This document shows, piece by piece, positions 12,075 through 22,112 of a stretch of 64,000 nt of DNA. The stretch covers positions 277,001 through 341,000 of the forward strand of contig JAQFVV010000151.1 of the NCBI GenBank assembly GCA_028023455.1. The letters are read 5' to 3'. This DNA comes from Epiperipatus broadwayi. Its lineage: Eukaryota; Onychophora; Udeonychophora; Euonychophora; Peripatidae. Position numbers and translations under genes: made by a program. Position 1 is the stretch's first letter. Each line of letters opens with the position of its first letter. The notes below the pieces were generated by a model. It ran no database searches. It was not told where the DNA came from and saw only the letters and a list, made by a program, of their open reading frames with translations.

Positions 12075-12561
12075 TAATTAGCAATAAATAGTAGATGTAG
12101 GAAGTAATTTCCCTTGTTCTTTATTGTTCTTGATAAAACTCTCTTTCTCTATACATTTCATGATGTCACCTCTATTTTTGGCAATAGTTACATCATTTTT
12201 TCTTATTGCAAAAATAATTTTCCTGCCATTAACGAAATGTTATTTTACACTCTTCAGACTTTTAATCTTTTTTATAGCTTATTTTTCTAGTTCACAATTA
12301 TATTTTGTTATATCATTAGCAACTCTTTTTTGCACTATTTTACAAATTTTGGGATATTCATTCGTTTTTTATGTATCATTTTTATATATTTTCATATTCC
12401 TTCTTTTCTTCATAAATTATCTTGTCTCAGTAGAAATTTTACTGGTCAATTGCTTCTTTTTTGTACCAGCTATCTTTGTTGCAGTTTTTAAAAGTGTGTC
12501 ATTTATCTTCCTATTGATTTCATTCAAATTTGAATCATGTTCAAAATCTGTTAATATCTAA
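12075..12561 (-). pseudogene. RTE-like LINE remnant, endonuclease-RT linker
   Basis: The 145-codon plus-strand ORF here (hydrophobic, Phe/Ile-rich) is antisense to a real coding remnant. The minus strand reads N-E-I-N-R-K-I, T-A-T-K-I-A-G-T-K-K-K, M-K-K-R-R-N-M and I-C-K-I-V-Q-K-R-V, ending with N-R-G-D-I then M-Y-R-E-R near 12,140. This is the Lys/Arg-rich linker that precedes the RT domain in many invertebrate RTE-like LINEs. Several stops interrupt it. Family placement is from pattern memory, not a search. Confidence 0.6.
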
Positions 12562-13500
12562 AATGATGTGCAAGTTCTAATTTAAATTCATTGGGATGTT
12601 TCTAAAGATTAGGAATATCAACAGTGAATATTGTTTTTTTTTAATATTTTTTGTCTCTCTTGTTTTGTATTAACATGTATCTTATACCTCACTAATCAAT
12701 GATCATTTCCTGTGTTGATTTTATTAAGATTACATTATATTCTTGAAATACATATTGATTCAGTTATTTAAGAAAATTTAGATCAATGTTTAAAGATAAC
12801 TAGTTATCTATGAAAATTTAATCATATTAAACAGATTCTACATGATTGTATATAAAAATTTTATTAATAGTGGTTAAAAGTCTGAAGTTCATGGAATGAA
12901 AACTAGAATAAAACAAAAATATTGTATGAATTCCAATTTGCTTTTCAATTTTGATAAAAAAGTTTATAAGTGGTTCCATAAACTAAATCCTAAAATGTGA
13001 TGATACATTTGATGATAATCATAAATAGGTTTAGAATACCTCATGATAATTGTGTTCTCAAAAGTGAAATTTGATAGCCTTACATGATTTGATACAAATC
13101 ACAGATCATTCTTAGCTAAGAGTTGTCAAATCTATGGCTACAAACAGGAATTGAAAAACTTAATACAACTGCTAACATATCTAGTTGGAATTTCTACAGT
13201 ATTTTTTTAAATATATTTTGTTAATTGTTAAATATTTTTTAAAAAATTTGTAAACTAAATAAAATAAATAAATGATGAGGATTTTAACCCAAACTTCATC
13301 TTCTTGTTTTCAGAGTATGTTATTGATTGTGTAATTCTTGTCAATTCTAAGAATGATCTATAAAATGTTTGTAACTTCTTTACAGCAACCTATAAAGATG
13401 TTGTTTTAAAGTTCATGATAGTAAAAAACATGAATGCTTTGTCAGCCAATAATGAAAAAAAAATTTGAATGGACAATTTGGTAATATTTTAGTTATGTTT
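12562..13500. other. AT-rich intergenic sequence
   Basis: No element recognised. Confidence 0.5.
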
Positions 13501-14130
13501 AGTGCAAGTATGAGCAATCAATCATTACCAAATGCACAGAAAAATCCCTACTCATAGCATTTAAATCCTATCCTCAAATCAGTTTCTGGCTTTGGAATCA
13601 ATTGATATTGGGATTCAAATTTGGAAGTAATGCTGAGAGGCATGCAATTACAACATTTAACTCCTTTTTAAATATCAAAATAAGCACTTGAAATTTCAAA
13701 TTAATCTAAAATTTTGAATCCAAATCAATCAGCTTGAACCCATATACAGATCTGGCTCCAATTCAGTATCATATATTTTAGTACCTTCAGTTCTTCATTA
13801 ACTATGGCTACTTTAATTCCCTCAGTCAAGAATATTAATAGCAATAAATGACTAAACACTCAGCATAAACAATATAAGAGCAAAAAAAATCATTTTCCCT
13901 GTCCTTAGTATTTAAATCTCTATCCAGATTGATTTCTGGCTTTCATATTCCTTCCAACTTTGAGTCTGAGTCTCACTAATAAAGCAAAAGCCATATAAAT
14001 CTAGGAGTGGGGATTTAAATACTAATGATAGGGATTTTATATGCATTTGGTAATCAGTGATTATTCAAGCTTACACTACATGGCCCTAGAATTGAGAGTT
14101 GCTCTTGGGTTATCATATAATTTAAATTGA
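13500..14130. repeat. old HHR-2-related repeats, both orientations
   Basis: Diverged copies in opposite orientations. A minus copy near 13,545-13,600 contains 'cagtttctggctttgg' (reverse of GCCAGAAAC). A plus copy at about 13,960-14,075 reads 'ctcactaataaagcaaaagcc', then 'gtggggatttaaat' and 'tagggattttat', in the same order as the HHR-2 family at 40.9 kb. The ribozyme core is decayed: CTAATAA for CUGANGA, and the GAAAC side is lost in the plus copy. This looks like an older subfamily with stem II AGC-AAAA-GCC. Confidence 0.45.
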
Positions 14131-15588
14131 GGTATTTGGTGTTTTACAACTAATTTTTTGGTTAAAATGGCAGTCCTGAATGCTAAAATGCAGCACATAT
14201 TCCAATTGCTGCTGTTAATGAATTAAAAAATACACTAATATATGAATATAATTACATTTTTCACACACATCAGTTATAAATAAAACTGTTGTTCTAATAA
14301 AATGTATTGTTTTGAAGAGAAAAATATATTTCCTATTGGCAGAATATGATGCAGTGGAGGGGAGAGGGAAGAATAAGAGTATTCTAAAATATTTTGAAAA
14401 TATGATATCCAGATCATAAAACAATCCACTTTTCATCTTGTTGGATATGATAATATAATTGCAAAGATACATTTTATTAGAATGAATAAGCAAAATAGAT
14501 TGAGAGTAACAGACTTCTAAAAATGTATTTTATGAAGTTAAATGTGGTTTTCAAGGAAGTTCTCATTTATGTTATTAATATTATCTTACAAACTCTCAAA
14601 AGAGGTTCGATATCAAATGTATTTATTGGGAGGATGGAATGAAAATAGGATATAAGTAATACTTACAAATAGCCAAGATGCTAGAATGTTTCTAAAAAAC
14701 ACACACTTTTATTATAGGAAAGATTAAATAATATCATTTCAAGATCTAAAATAAACACCTGTAAAGATCAATATAATACATATTTATTTCTGATTCATGT
14801 ATTATTTAATTTAGTACATAGAACTGAAAAACATCATCTTTAATTCTTGTTCTGTTTTTGTCCTTTTTTTTCCTGGAGTTTATAGCGTCTGCCAATGATA
14901 TAAATATACTATTATTAATTAATAATAATAATGATAATACATTTCTTTTTTATGAATTTTAAAAAAAAATTCAATATTCACAACTTAATTAAATTAAATT
15001 GTTTATCTCGACAAAAATTTCTCATATTTTTATAAATTAACTGTAACAGTTTTTATTTATGTCAAAAATGATTAAATTTTTAAGAAATAATATAAACTTA
15101 TATAAACTGAGCTTCAAATATACATTATACAACTAAAGATTTTTAAATATATATTTTATAATACTAGTCCGTTTGTCTGATTCGTGGCTGTTGCCTGCGA
15201 GGTTTAAATTTCTTTCCTCAAAAATAATCCTTTGGTATTTAATTCCAATACACTTGGATGTTTCCATCTTCTTTTCTTATAGAATCATATAAACAATTAT
15301 CCTTGTGTAAATTCAACTAATACAATAACTTAAATAAATTGTATTATATTTTTACGAAGCAAATAACATTTGTATTTTCAGACAGTATGTGGAATTATTT
15401 AAAACATCCAAATTATTATAATTGAGTTTAGAGTGCTAAATTTCTGCACTCACAACAATCATTTGTTAAACCAGAAATTATCATATCATTTCTACCTTAT
15501 ATACTTTAAACTTGAATTAAAATGTAATATAGCTTTATGTTTAGCGTGAATGCATTTCTTGGATTATTTACCATTGGAAATTTTTAAG
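14131..15588. other. AT-rich intergenic sequence
   Basis: No element recognised; the 92-codon minus ORF at 14215-14493 has no recognisable features. Confidence 0.5.
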
Positions 15589-16294
15589 TATACACCTGGG
15601 TCTCGTTTTACGCGATAGATAGGTTCCTCAGAAAACACGCGCAAACGAAATCGCGCAAAAATAGACGTAACTTACATTGAAAAAGGGGGGGTGCGGTTTG
15701 TGATTTTTCAAAATTCGCGCAAAAAAAAAAAAATAAGGAATAAAATATGACTAATAAAAAATTTCAAATTTGAAAAAAAAATGATACAAGACAAACTTTT
15801 TTTAACTATGACATTTAATTTTATTCAAAATAATATATTTTTATGCATAATTTACAGTACAGTAATTTAAATTTTTTTATGCACGTTTTAATTATTATCG
15901 CTATTTGCCCAAAAAGACGTTCGTTTGCAAACTAGTAAAAAATCAGATTCTCATGTGATGTGATGTATTTGGCTTCTTAAACGAAGTCAAGAATATCTCA
16001 GCAATTATTCTCACAAGAGGAAATAAAACTAGTGCCAAGTTCACTCTCATGTTGTGTTAATGGTTTTCTGTTGGCAACATGATGATTTTATTAATTGTTT
16101 ATGAACTTAGACTTATGATAATAAAAAGACATTTATTCACCACTGCTGGGAAAATTTTAATTAAAACTAACAACTAAAAATTAAATTCTTATTTTTGTCT
16201 TTAATTTTCAATTCCGTTTAAAAATCAAATTTCGTTTTACATCACATTAATTTCAAGTCACCCGTAAGTAATTTTTGGTAAAACTGCAGTTTAC

Positions 16295-17693
16295 AGGTCA
16301 CAATAAAATTCGAATTTTGTTTCACATTTTTCTCACCAGAGTGTTTCTTGTCGAACATTTAAATAAGAAAATAATTAAAATAATAATTAAAAAAATAATT
16401 AAAATAATAACAATATATCCTACCAACATTCGTAATTACTGTCCATTGTAGTTTTCGCTTATAGTAGCGATAAATTTAGCAAAGACTGTGTCAGTTGTCT
16501 AGAGAGTCCTAAAAGCGAATTCCTGCAGATATGATTTGAATAAAGTACTGTTGGTCCCACACTGACGTTTCAGCTTGCGTTTAGCTCTCATCCACATATT
16601 TTCCACATTTTATGTGTGGATATCAGAGTCGTGAGGATCTACAAAGTTCTCCTGGTGTATGATGACAGAATGCATATATATACCATTACGGATTGTGCTT
16701 AAGTTGTTGTATGCACCCCATCCGTCCGTAATGATGTGGGTCCCTGGTAAAATATATTCTTGTATTTTTGCTTCGAGAGTCGCAGCTGATCGGTTAAGGA
16801 CCTCTACCAAGAAAAACTTTCCTGAATTTCTCTCTATTCCACCAAAGACCCAATGACATTCTCGAATTGCTCCTCTGTGATATTTTTGATGAAAATATTT
16901 TGTTTCATCAACTTCTATGATTTTAGGTGCTCCATTATCATCAAATCCACCGACCTGCATTGGATGTCTGTGAAAATATGTTGCGCACTCTTCACGGCAA
17001 AAATTTGCCCAGTCTACTATAGTGTGCCAACTTACACTTAGCTCGTGAACAAGAAAACACTGTGGCAAATTATGTGCCCAATAATATACTACAAGCATAA
17101 TTGTCTTGAAGGATAAATGGCTTCTAAAAAAAAAAAACCCTTTCTGATAGATACACGATGGCGACATAATCTGCATTGCCATCTGTGACCATCTCCACAT
17201 TCTTGTTGTTTGATGAGAGAACACTGCACGCCACAATGCTGGCATAGAGTACTATTTTTAAGCAGGTGCCTTCTTGCTAACCACTTCATTGCTAACTCCG
17301 GAGTTCGAAGCTCATTTGCCAACAGAAACGATGTCCAATTTTCTACGCGAATATCTGCAGCATGTAACAGTTCATTTTCTGGTACTACAATTACATTACC
17401 ATTTAAAGGATTCATTTTATGAATTACGCTGGAAGTTAAAAAACACTGAAAAACTTACAACTTTGGAAAACTTGTAAAATGTGCGCCAAGACAATGTAAC
17501 AATTCCACACTAATTCGACAAGAAACACTATGGTGAGAAAAATTTGGACAGTAATTACGAATGTTGGTAGGATATATTGTTATTATTTTAATTATTTTTT
17601 TAATTATTTTTTATTATTTTCTTATTTAAATATTTGACAAGAAACACTCTGGTGAGAAAAATGTGAAACAAATTTCGAATTTTATTGTGACCT
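16295..17693 (-). mobile_element. Merlin DNA transposon with ~150-bp terminal inverted repeats
   Basis: The left arm 16295-16445 and right arm 17545-17693 are near-identical inverted repeats, beginning 'aggtcacaataaaattcg' and ending at 'gtaattactgtcca'. They enclose a single transposase gene on the minus strand. A short motif ('gacaagaaacac') recurs within the right arm and just inside it. Inverted repeats this long are unusual for Merlin. I see no clean 8-9-bp duplication outside the arms, so the exact borders are uncertain. Confidence 0.8.
16499..17415 (-). pseudogene. Merlin (IS1595/ISXO2-like) DDE transposase
   Basis: About 305 codons. The N-terminal frame (17089-17415) has a four-Cys zinc ribbon: C-Q-H-C, then C-R-L-C-R-H. 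The catalytic frame (16610-17245) has I-I-E-V-D-E-T (first Asp), then T-D-G-W-G-A-Y (second Asp), and after a stop, N-V-E-N-M-W (the Glu). Two lesions: a one-base length change in the A/T homopolymer at about 17,128-17,139, which splits the frame after R-K-G-F-F-F, and an in-frame TAA directly before the Glu motif, most simply CAA to TAA. Beyond that stop the frame is open to a TAG at 16499-16501. With only two defects this is among the youngest coding sequences in the window. A homopolymer sequencing error could explain the first. Confidence 0.88.
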
Positions 17694-18002
17694 AATTTTT
17701 AAATTGTTAATTACAATTAAAAATCAGATTTTAATTGTGCCCACTGCTATTACTGACCTTTTAAAAATAAACTTGTGGACACTAAATGATTAATAATTGA
17801 TTACGTTCTTTTTTAAAAAGCAAAAACAGAATGTGATTTAAAATGTAAAATTAACATGCACAATGTTTGAACAAATTTACATTATAGTCTTGTAAAATTT
17901 AATGTGTGTATACATAAAATGTGGAAATCATGAATTTAATTTCATTATTGCATAAAATATTACTATTATAAAGCACTGAAAATATTAAAATTACTAAGAT
18001 GA

Positions 18003-18093
18003 AAGTCGAATCCCAATAATGTGCTATTACTTTCAATAGAATGTAAGTGCGCAAAATTTATTATTTAAAGTAATAGCGCATTATCAGACTTCG
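18003..18093. repeat. imperfect hairpin
   Basis: 'gtcgaatcccaataatgtgc' is matched inverted by 'gcattatcagacttcgac', with the arms continuing through 'tattacttt'/'aaagtaata'. It lies in the right flank of the outer element. Confidence 0.6.
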
Positions 18094-18618
18094 ACTTCCG
18101 GTGAAAGACAAATCATGTAACTTCAAAATCGTGTTAAATAAGTCCGTGTAAAAAGAGACCCAGGTGTATATTAAATATTTCTTTATTGTTAAAAAATTTG
18201 CCTCTTTTAAGTAAAAAAGAAAAAAAAGTATTCTCTTTTCACATTTTTTTAAACTACCAAAATATATTCTAATATCATTTCAGATTGACAAATTTAATTG
18301 CAGTATTAATTTAGAAAATATACATGTACAGTGACAATCAATCCATCCATCTATGTATCTATCTTAACATTTTTTTAAAGATTAAAAAACTGCTTGCCAT
18401 CTATAAAGTAAATAATTAATACCTAATATTTTTCTGTAAATAAAATTATGTTTTCATTTTAATTTGTTGATCTGCGATCTACAATTTCTCAAAGAAAATA
18501 GAAATAATCATCTTAAAACAAGGAAAACTCTCCATACAGTAGTGTCATTCAGTGCAAGTCAGAGTAATCAATGGATACCAGAAGGCTTGTGTGTAAAATC
18601 CCTATCTAGTATCTACTC

Positions 18619-18679
18619 ATCCAATATCCCCAGACTAGATTCTAGCTTGTGGTTTTCATCAGTGAGGAATCTTGGATCT
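18619..18679 (-). ncRNA. HHR-2 hammerhead-like motif, copy A (decayed)
   Basis: On the minus strand: GATCC, then CTCA, CTGATGA, AAACCACAAGCTA, GAATC, TAGTC, TGGGGATATTGGAT. Same layout as the better copy at 40,875-40,936, but GAAAC has become GAATC and one stem II pair is lost, so activity is unlikely. Confidence 0.5.
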
Positions 18680-19059
18680 GAGAGCACTGCACTTAGATCT
18701 TAGGATCTAATGCAACCCTCCAGGAGCCATCTTTTATCTCTACTTAACTAAAAAACTATGAGAATAAAATTGGACAACACAATAATATTTTCAATCCAAG
18801 CTCATTAGCTTATATAGTCATATAGGTCTGAACTCAGTACAGTACCCAGACATTTTGGTGTCTGGTTCTTTAATAATCATAACCATCACTATCCTATTAG
18901 GCAGCCTTGGTATTAAACCACTAAACATCACATGAATACCAGTTTTTGTGCTTGCTCATGTCTGTTATTAAACGAGGCAAAATTCTCCATACAGTAATGC
19001 CACTCAGTGCAAGCCAAAGTAAGTAATCAATGGATGCCATAAATCATGCATAAAATCCA

Positions 19060-19106
19060 TAACTAGTTTGTAGCTTGGGTCTTTCATCAGTGAGAAGCCT
19101 TGGATC
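19060..19106 (-). ncRNA. HHR-2 hammerhead-like motif, copy B (truncated)
   Basis: Minus strand keeps CTCACTGATGA and a stem II region, but GAAAC is CAAAC and the downstream strand of helix I is deleted. A decayed copy in the second unit of the array. Confidence 0.4.
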
Positions 19107-19820
19107 AGAGAGCACTGCACCTAGATCTTAGGATCTAATGCAACCCTCCAGCAGCCACCTTTTATCTCTACTTAACTACAAAACTATGAGACTAAAATTG
19201 AAAACACAATAATATTTTCAATCCAAACTCATTAGCTTACATAGACATATAAGTCTGAACTTAGTTCAGTACCCATACATTTTTGTATCTTTGGTTCTTT
19301 AATAATCATAGCCACCACTATCCTATTATGCAGGATTGGTTTTAAACCACAAGCATCACATGATTACCATCCCTTATGCTTTCTCATAACTTATTAAAAC
19401 AGGCAAAAAGTCAGAATAATCAATGGATGAGTAGGCACTAAGATAGGAATTTTATGGACAAGCTTTCTGGCATCCATTGATTACTCTGGCTTGCACTGAG
19501 TGGCACTACTGTATGAAAAGTTTTGCCTGTTTTAATAATAGTTATGAGAAAGCATAAGAAATGGTGATCATGTGATGTTTAGTGGTTTAATACCAATTCT
19601 GCCTGATAAGATAATGATGAATATGGTTATTAAAGAACCAAAGACACCAAAATGCATGGATACTGAACTGAGTTCAACCTATATGACTATATAAGCAAAT
19701 GAGCTTGGATTGAAAATATTGTGTTTTCAATTTTATTCTCATAGTTTTGTAGTTAAGTAGAGATAAAAGGTAGCTGCTGGAAGGTTACATTAGATACTAA
19801 GATTTAGATGCTGTGCTTTC

Positions 19821-19880
19821 AGATCCAAGGTTCCTCACTGATGAAAACCACATGCTAGAAACTCTGAAATTATTGGATGA
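19821..19880 (+). ncRNA. HHR-2 hammerhead-like motif, copy C
   Basis: AGATCC...CCTCA, CTGATGA, AAACCACATGCTA, GAAAC, TCTGAAATTATTGGAT. The core bases are intact, but stem II is weakened (G to A and A to T changes) and the palindromic helix III seen in other copies is lost. Confidence 0.5.
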
Positions 19881-20051
19881 ATAGGTACTATATAGGAGTT
19901 TTATGCACAAGCCTTCTGGCATCCATTGACTACTCTGGCTTGCACTGAGTGGCACTACTGTATGGAGAGTTTTTCCTGTTTTAATAAACAGTTATGAGCA
20001 AGCATAAGAAATGGTGATCATGTGATGTTTAATGGTTTAATAATCATCTTA

Positions 20052-21254
20052 TTGGAATGGAGTGTGTGTAAATATGCCCAATGAGTATTTGATATACACC
20101 ATAAAATAAATCCATCAAAATTTAAATTTATAAAATACTTAAATACTATAAACTATATTATTGGTAGAATTTACTTACATTCACTAATGCTTATTCCTGA
20201 TATCTAAATAAACTTGTAAGAAAAAATAAAGTTGTAAACAAAAAAATCCACAGATAACAATTTATTCTGCTCCAGCTCAGCTATGTCTAATATAAACTTG
20301 AATAATGAATAGATGGAATGCAGTGCTTTTTAAATCCTTATCCACTGCTACCCTATCTGTATGTATATCCCTAAAGATTAAAGAAGTGACTTCTAGATGA
20401 AAAGTGCATTGGATTCAAAAATTATGGATGCATTAGATTCAGAATAAATAGTGCAGCACTAAATAAGGATTTAATAAATACTATATCTATTCATCTATTG
20501 ATTATTCAAGATTTGACTAAGTGGAGGATCTGAAATAATAAAAAAAAATTAGTTCTTGGAAAAGCATTGCATAAGCTAGGATCATGTGGTGAATCTTTTT
20601 TTAATAAAAAGCATCACATGCTTTTATAATGCTTTTTGGCCACAAACACTATTTATTCTACTCCAATTCTATACCTATTTTAAAATTAATGAATCAATGC
20701 TAGATTATAGTGGCTATTAAATCTATTAATTTCTCAAGCTGGCAGAACTGAAATAAAATAAAATTTATTCTGGAAAAAAGGAAATTCTTAATAAAAACTG
20801 TTATAGACTTGTCTTAAAATTACCCTCAATTATGAACTTTGACCAAATTTTTGACCTCACTAGTCCAGATTCAGAATAACAGTGATCAATAAACCAGCAA
20901 TAATGGCAGTCAACCAATCCTACAAATAATCCAATCAAAAACTAGATCAGTAAATCTAATTGTTTAAAATAAAGGAAGCTGGTTCTAAAATTGAGATCCA
21001 TTTAAGAGATGGATTAGTATTAGTGTTACTGAGAACAATAATTCATTGTTTCAAAATTACTATGACATTAATGTGCAATTTGTATTACCCACTATTTGCA
21101 GAAAGCATTTAGACAAGCTCAAGTTCACAGTAAGAAGTTGCTGGCATCAAATACTATTGAACCTTTCATAAGGTGAACTAATGTGGCTAGAAACATCAAG
21201 TTCATTAGAATGCATCATGACATATTTCCAATGCATTGGTTGCTACTAGCAACA

Positions 21255-21259
<5 letters not shown>
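20052..21259. other. intergenic with old HHR-2-like foldback
   Basis: About 20,285-20,560 contains inverted pieces ('aaatccttatcc' and 'aaataaggattt') and a 'ctattgattattcaag' tail like the older HHR-2 relatives. Otherwise nothing recognised. Confidence 0.35.

Positions 21260-21298
<39 letters not shown>
21260..21298. repeat. (TA)n microsatellite
   Basis: About 18 uninterrupted TA units. Confidence 0.95.
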
Positions 21299-21299
<1 letters not shown>

Positions 21300-21434
21300 C
21301 CAATCATAATGAATGGTAAATTTTTATAACTGTTGTAATTATATTATTACTATTAATAGATGCAACAAATGTTTTGACAATTTTAGTTGTATCGCAAATA
21401 TTTATTATCCAGAAAACATCTTTCAGGAGCAGCA

Positions 21435-21776
21435 ATATGGGTGTGACAAGAATCTCGGCCTCAGGGTGGTCTTCGAGCATTTCATCATCAGATTTTCAAT
21501 TGGATGGTTGAAGAGTTGGAGTGCGTAGTAGATTGGAGCCTGTCCATTAAAGTATGAAGATTGTCTATCTTAATATATATCTGAGTACTTATACTATATA
21601 TGTGTGGGAGATGATAATCTTGACCAACTGATGATTGCTGGTTTAGCATGAAATACGTATATTGGTGAATATTTATCTTTTCAGCATATATGTGCTTGAG
21701 TGTATCAGTGTTATAAGATAGAGTGAAGAGTGATAGATCATCTGAAAGTCTGTGCTCATATACCCTAATTCAATAT
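21435..21776 (+). mobile_element. HHR-1 repeat, single copy
   Basis: A single plus-oriented unit of the family forming the 52.65-53.92 kb block: it starts 'gggtgtgacaagaatctc', contains the ribozyme, and ends 'tgctcatataccct'. It lacks the ~80-bp 5' segment seen in the 53.46-53.54 kb unit. 'CAATAT' occurs at both edges and could be a short TSD, but in this AT-rich sequence it is weak evidence. Confidence 0.8.
21613..21677 (+). ncRNA. type I hammerhead ribozyme (HHR-1, copy 1)
   Basis: Self-cleaving RNA fold. Core: CTGATGA (21628-21634), stem-loop II TTGCT-GGTTT-AGCAT, GAAA, helix III ATACGTAT (palindromic), cleavage after A (AUA, 21661). Helix I pairs ACCAA with TTGGT. Beyond an internal loop, ATAAT faces AATAT, which pairs less well than in the 53.7-kb copy. 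The open-ended helix I makes it type I. The palindromic helix III implies a two-molecule (dimeric) active form, as described for newt satellite hammerheads. The 10.1/11.1 position is U-U rather than the usual G-C. Confidence 0.8.
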
Positions 21777-21893
21777 TATTTTTACAATTATATAAAGTTT
21801 TGTGAAGTAAAAATCTGTTTTTTATAATAAACAATTATAATCTTTTTTCACATAATTATTAAGTTTATTTCTGCGTGATTTGCCCGTGGTAAA

Positions 21894-22112
21894 ATGACGG
21901 AATCTGGACCTCAAAATCCACTGAACATGATTCACTCTGTCGCTTCCGATGCTCGCACTTTTAAAAAAATCGTAAAATGTCAGACTCTAGTGGGTAAGAT
22001 CCTTGGATCGATTCCAATTCTCGATCTTCTGGCGTTCGAACTTCTTATGAACTTCCGAGCCATAAAGCCATTCGATGATGATGATGATGATGATTACTGC
22101 TGTTATTATTAA
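21894..22112 (+). CDS. hypothetical 72-codon ORF of higher GC
   Basis: Starts 15 bp past 'gatttgcccgtg' and ends with a run of Asp codons (GAT repeat) and D-Y-C-C-Y-Y. Base composition over about 21,870-22,080 is clearly less AT-rich than the surroundings. Nothing matches a family I know. 'ggatcgattcc' near 22,007 resembles a pol III B box, and the (GAT)n tail resembles a SINE or MITE end, so a non-coding transposable element is as likely as a gene. Confidence 0.2.
   Translation: MTESGPQNPLNMIHSVASDARTFKKIVKCQTLVGKILGSIPILDLLAFELLMNFRAIKPFDDDDDDDYCCYY

Larger units (their letters stand above)
15589..18176. mobile_element. outer inverted-repeat element enclosing the Merlin copy
   Basis: The left end 'tacacctgggtctcgtttta' (from 15,591) is matched inverted at the right end (to 18,171, 'gagacccaggtgta' on the plus strand). 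Just inside the left end is an unusually CG-rich patch for this window ('cgcgcaaacgaaatcgcgc', about 15,638-15,656), repeated as 'attcgcgc' near 15,713. I cannot find a clear TSD or transposase for these ends, apart from the Merlin nested between them. They may be the ends of a MITE-like element split by Merlin. Confidence 0.5.
18503..20051. mobile_element. HHR-2 block: inverted and tandem ~450-bp ribozyme repeats with TSD
   Basis: A single 1.5-kb insertion bounded by the exact 13-bp repeat AATAATCATCTTA (18503-18515 and 20039-20051). Inside, minus-oriented units occupy 18516 to about 19,425, repeating at 455 bp measured at 'agtgcaag' (18,551 and 19,006). Plus-oriented units follow to 20,038, repeating at 448 bp ('ctctggcttgcactgag' at 19,485 and 19,933). 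Each complete unit carries a hammerhead-like motif. There is no protein-coding capacity (the 79-codon ORF at 18464-18703 is fortuitous). The layout, left inverted and right direct, recurs in other elements here. Closest known type: retrozymes, non-autonomous hammerhead-bearing retrotransposons. Confidence 0.85.

Noticed and set aside
12124-12561. 145-codon hydrophobic ORF resembling a multi-pass membrane protein
   Set aside because: Antisense to a Lys-rich LINE linker; Phe/Ile richness follows from reading A-rich coding sequence backwards.
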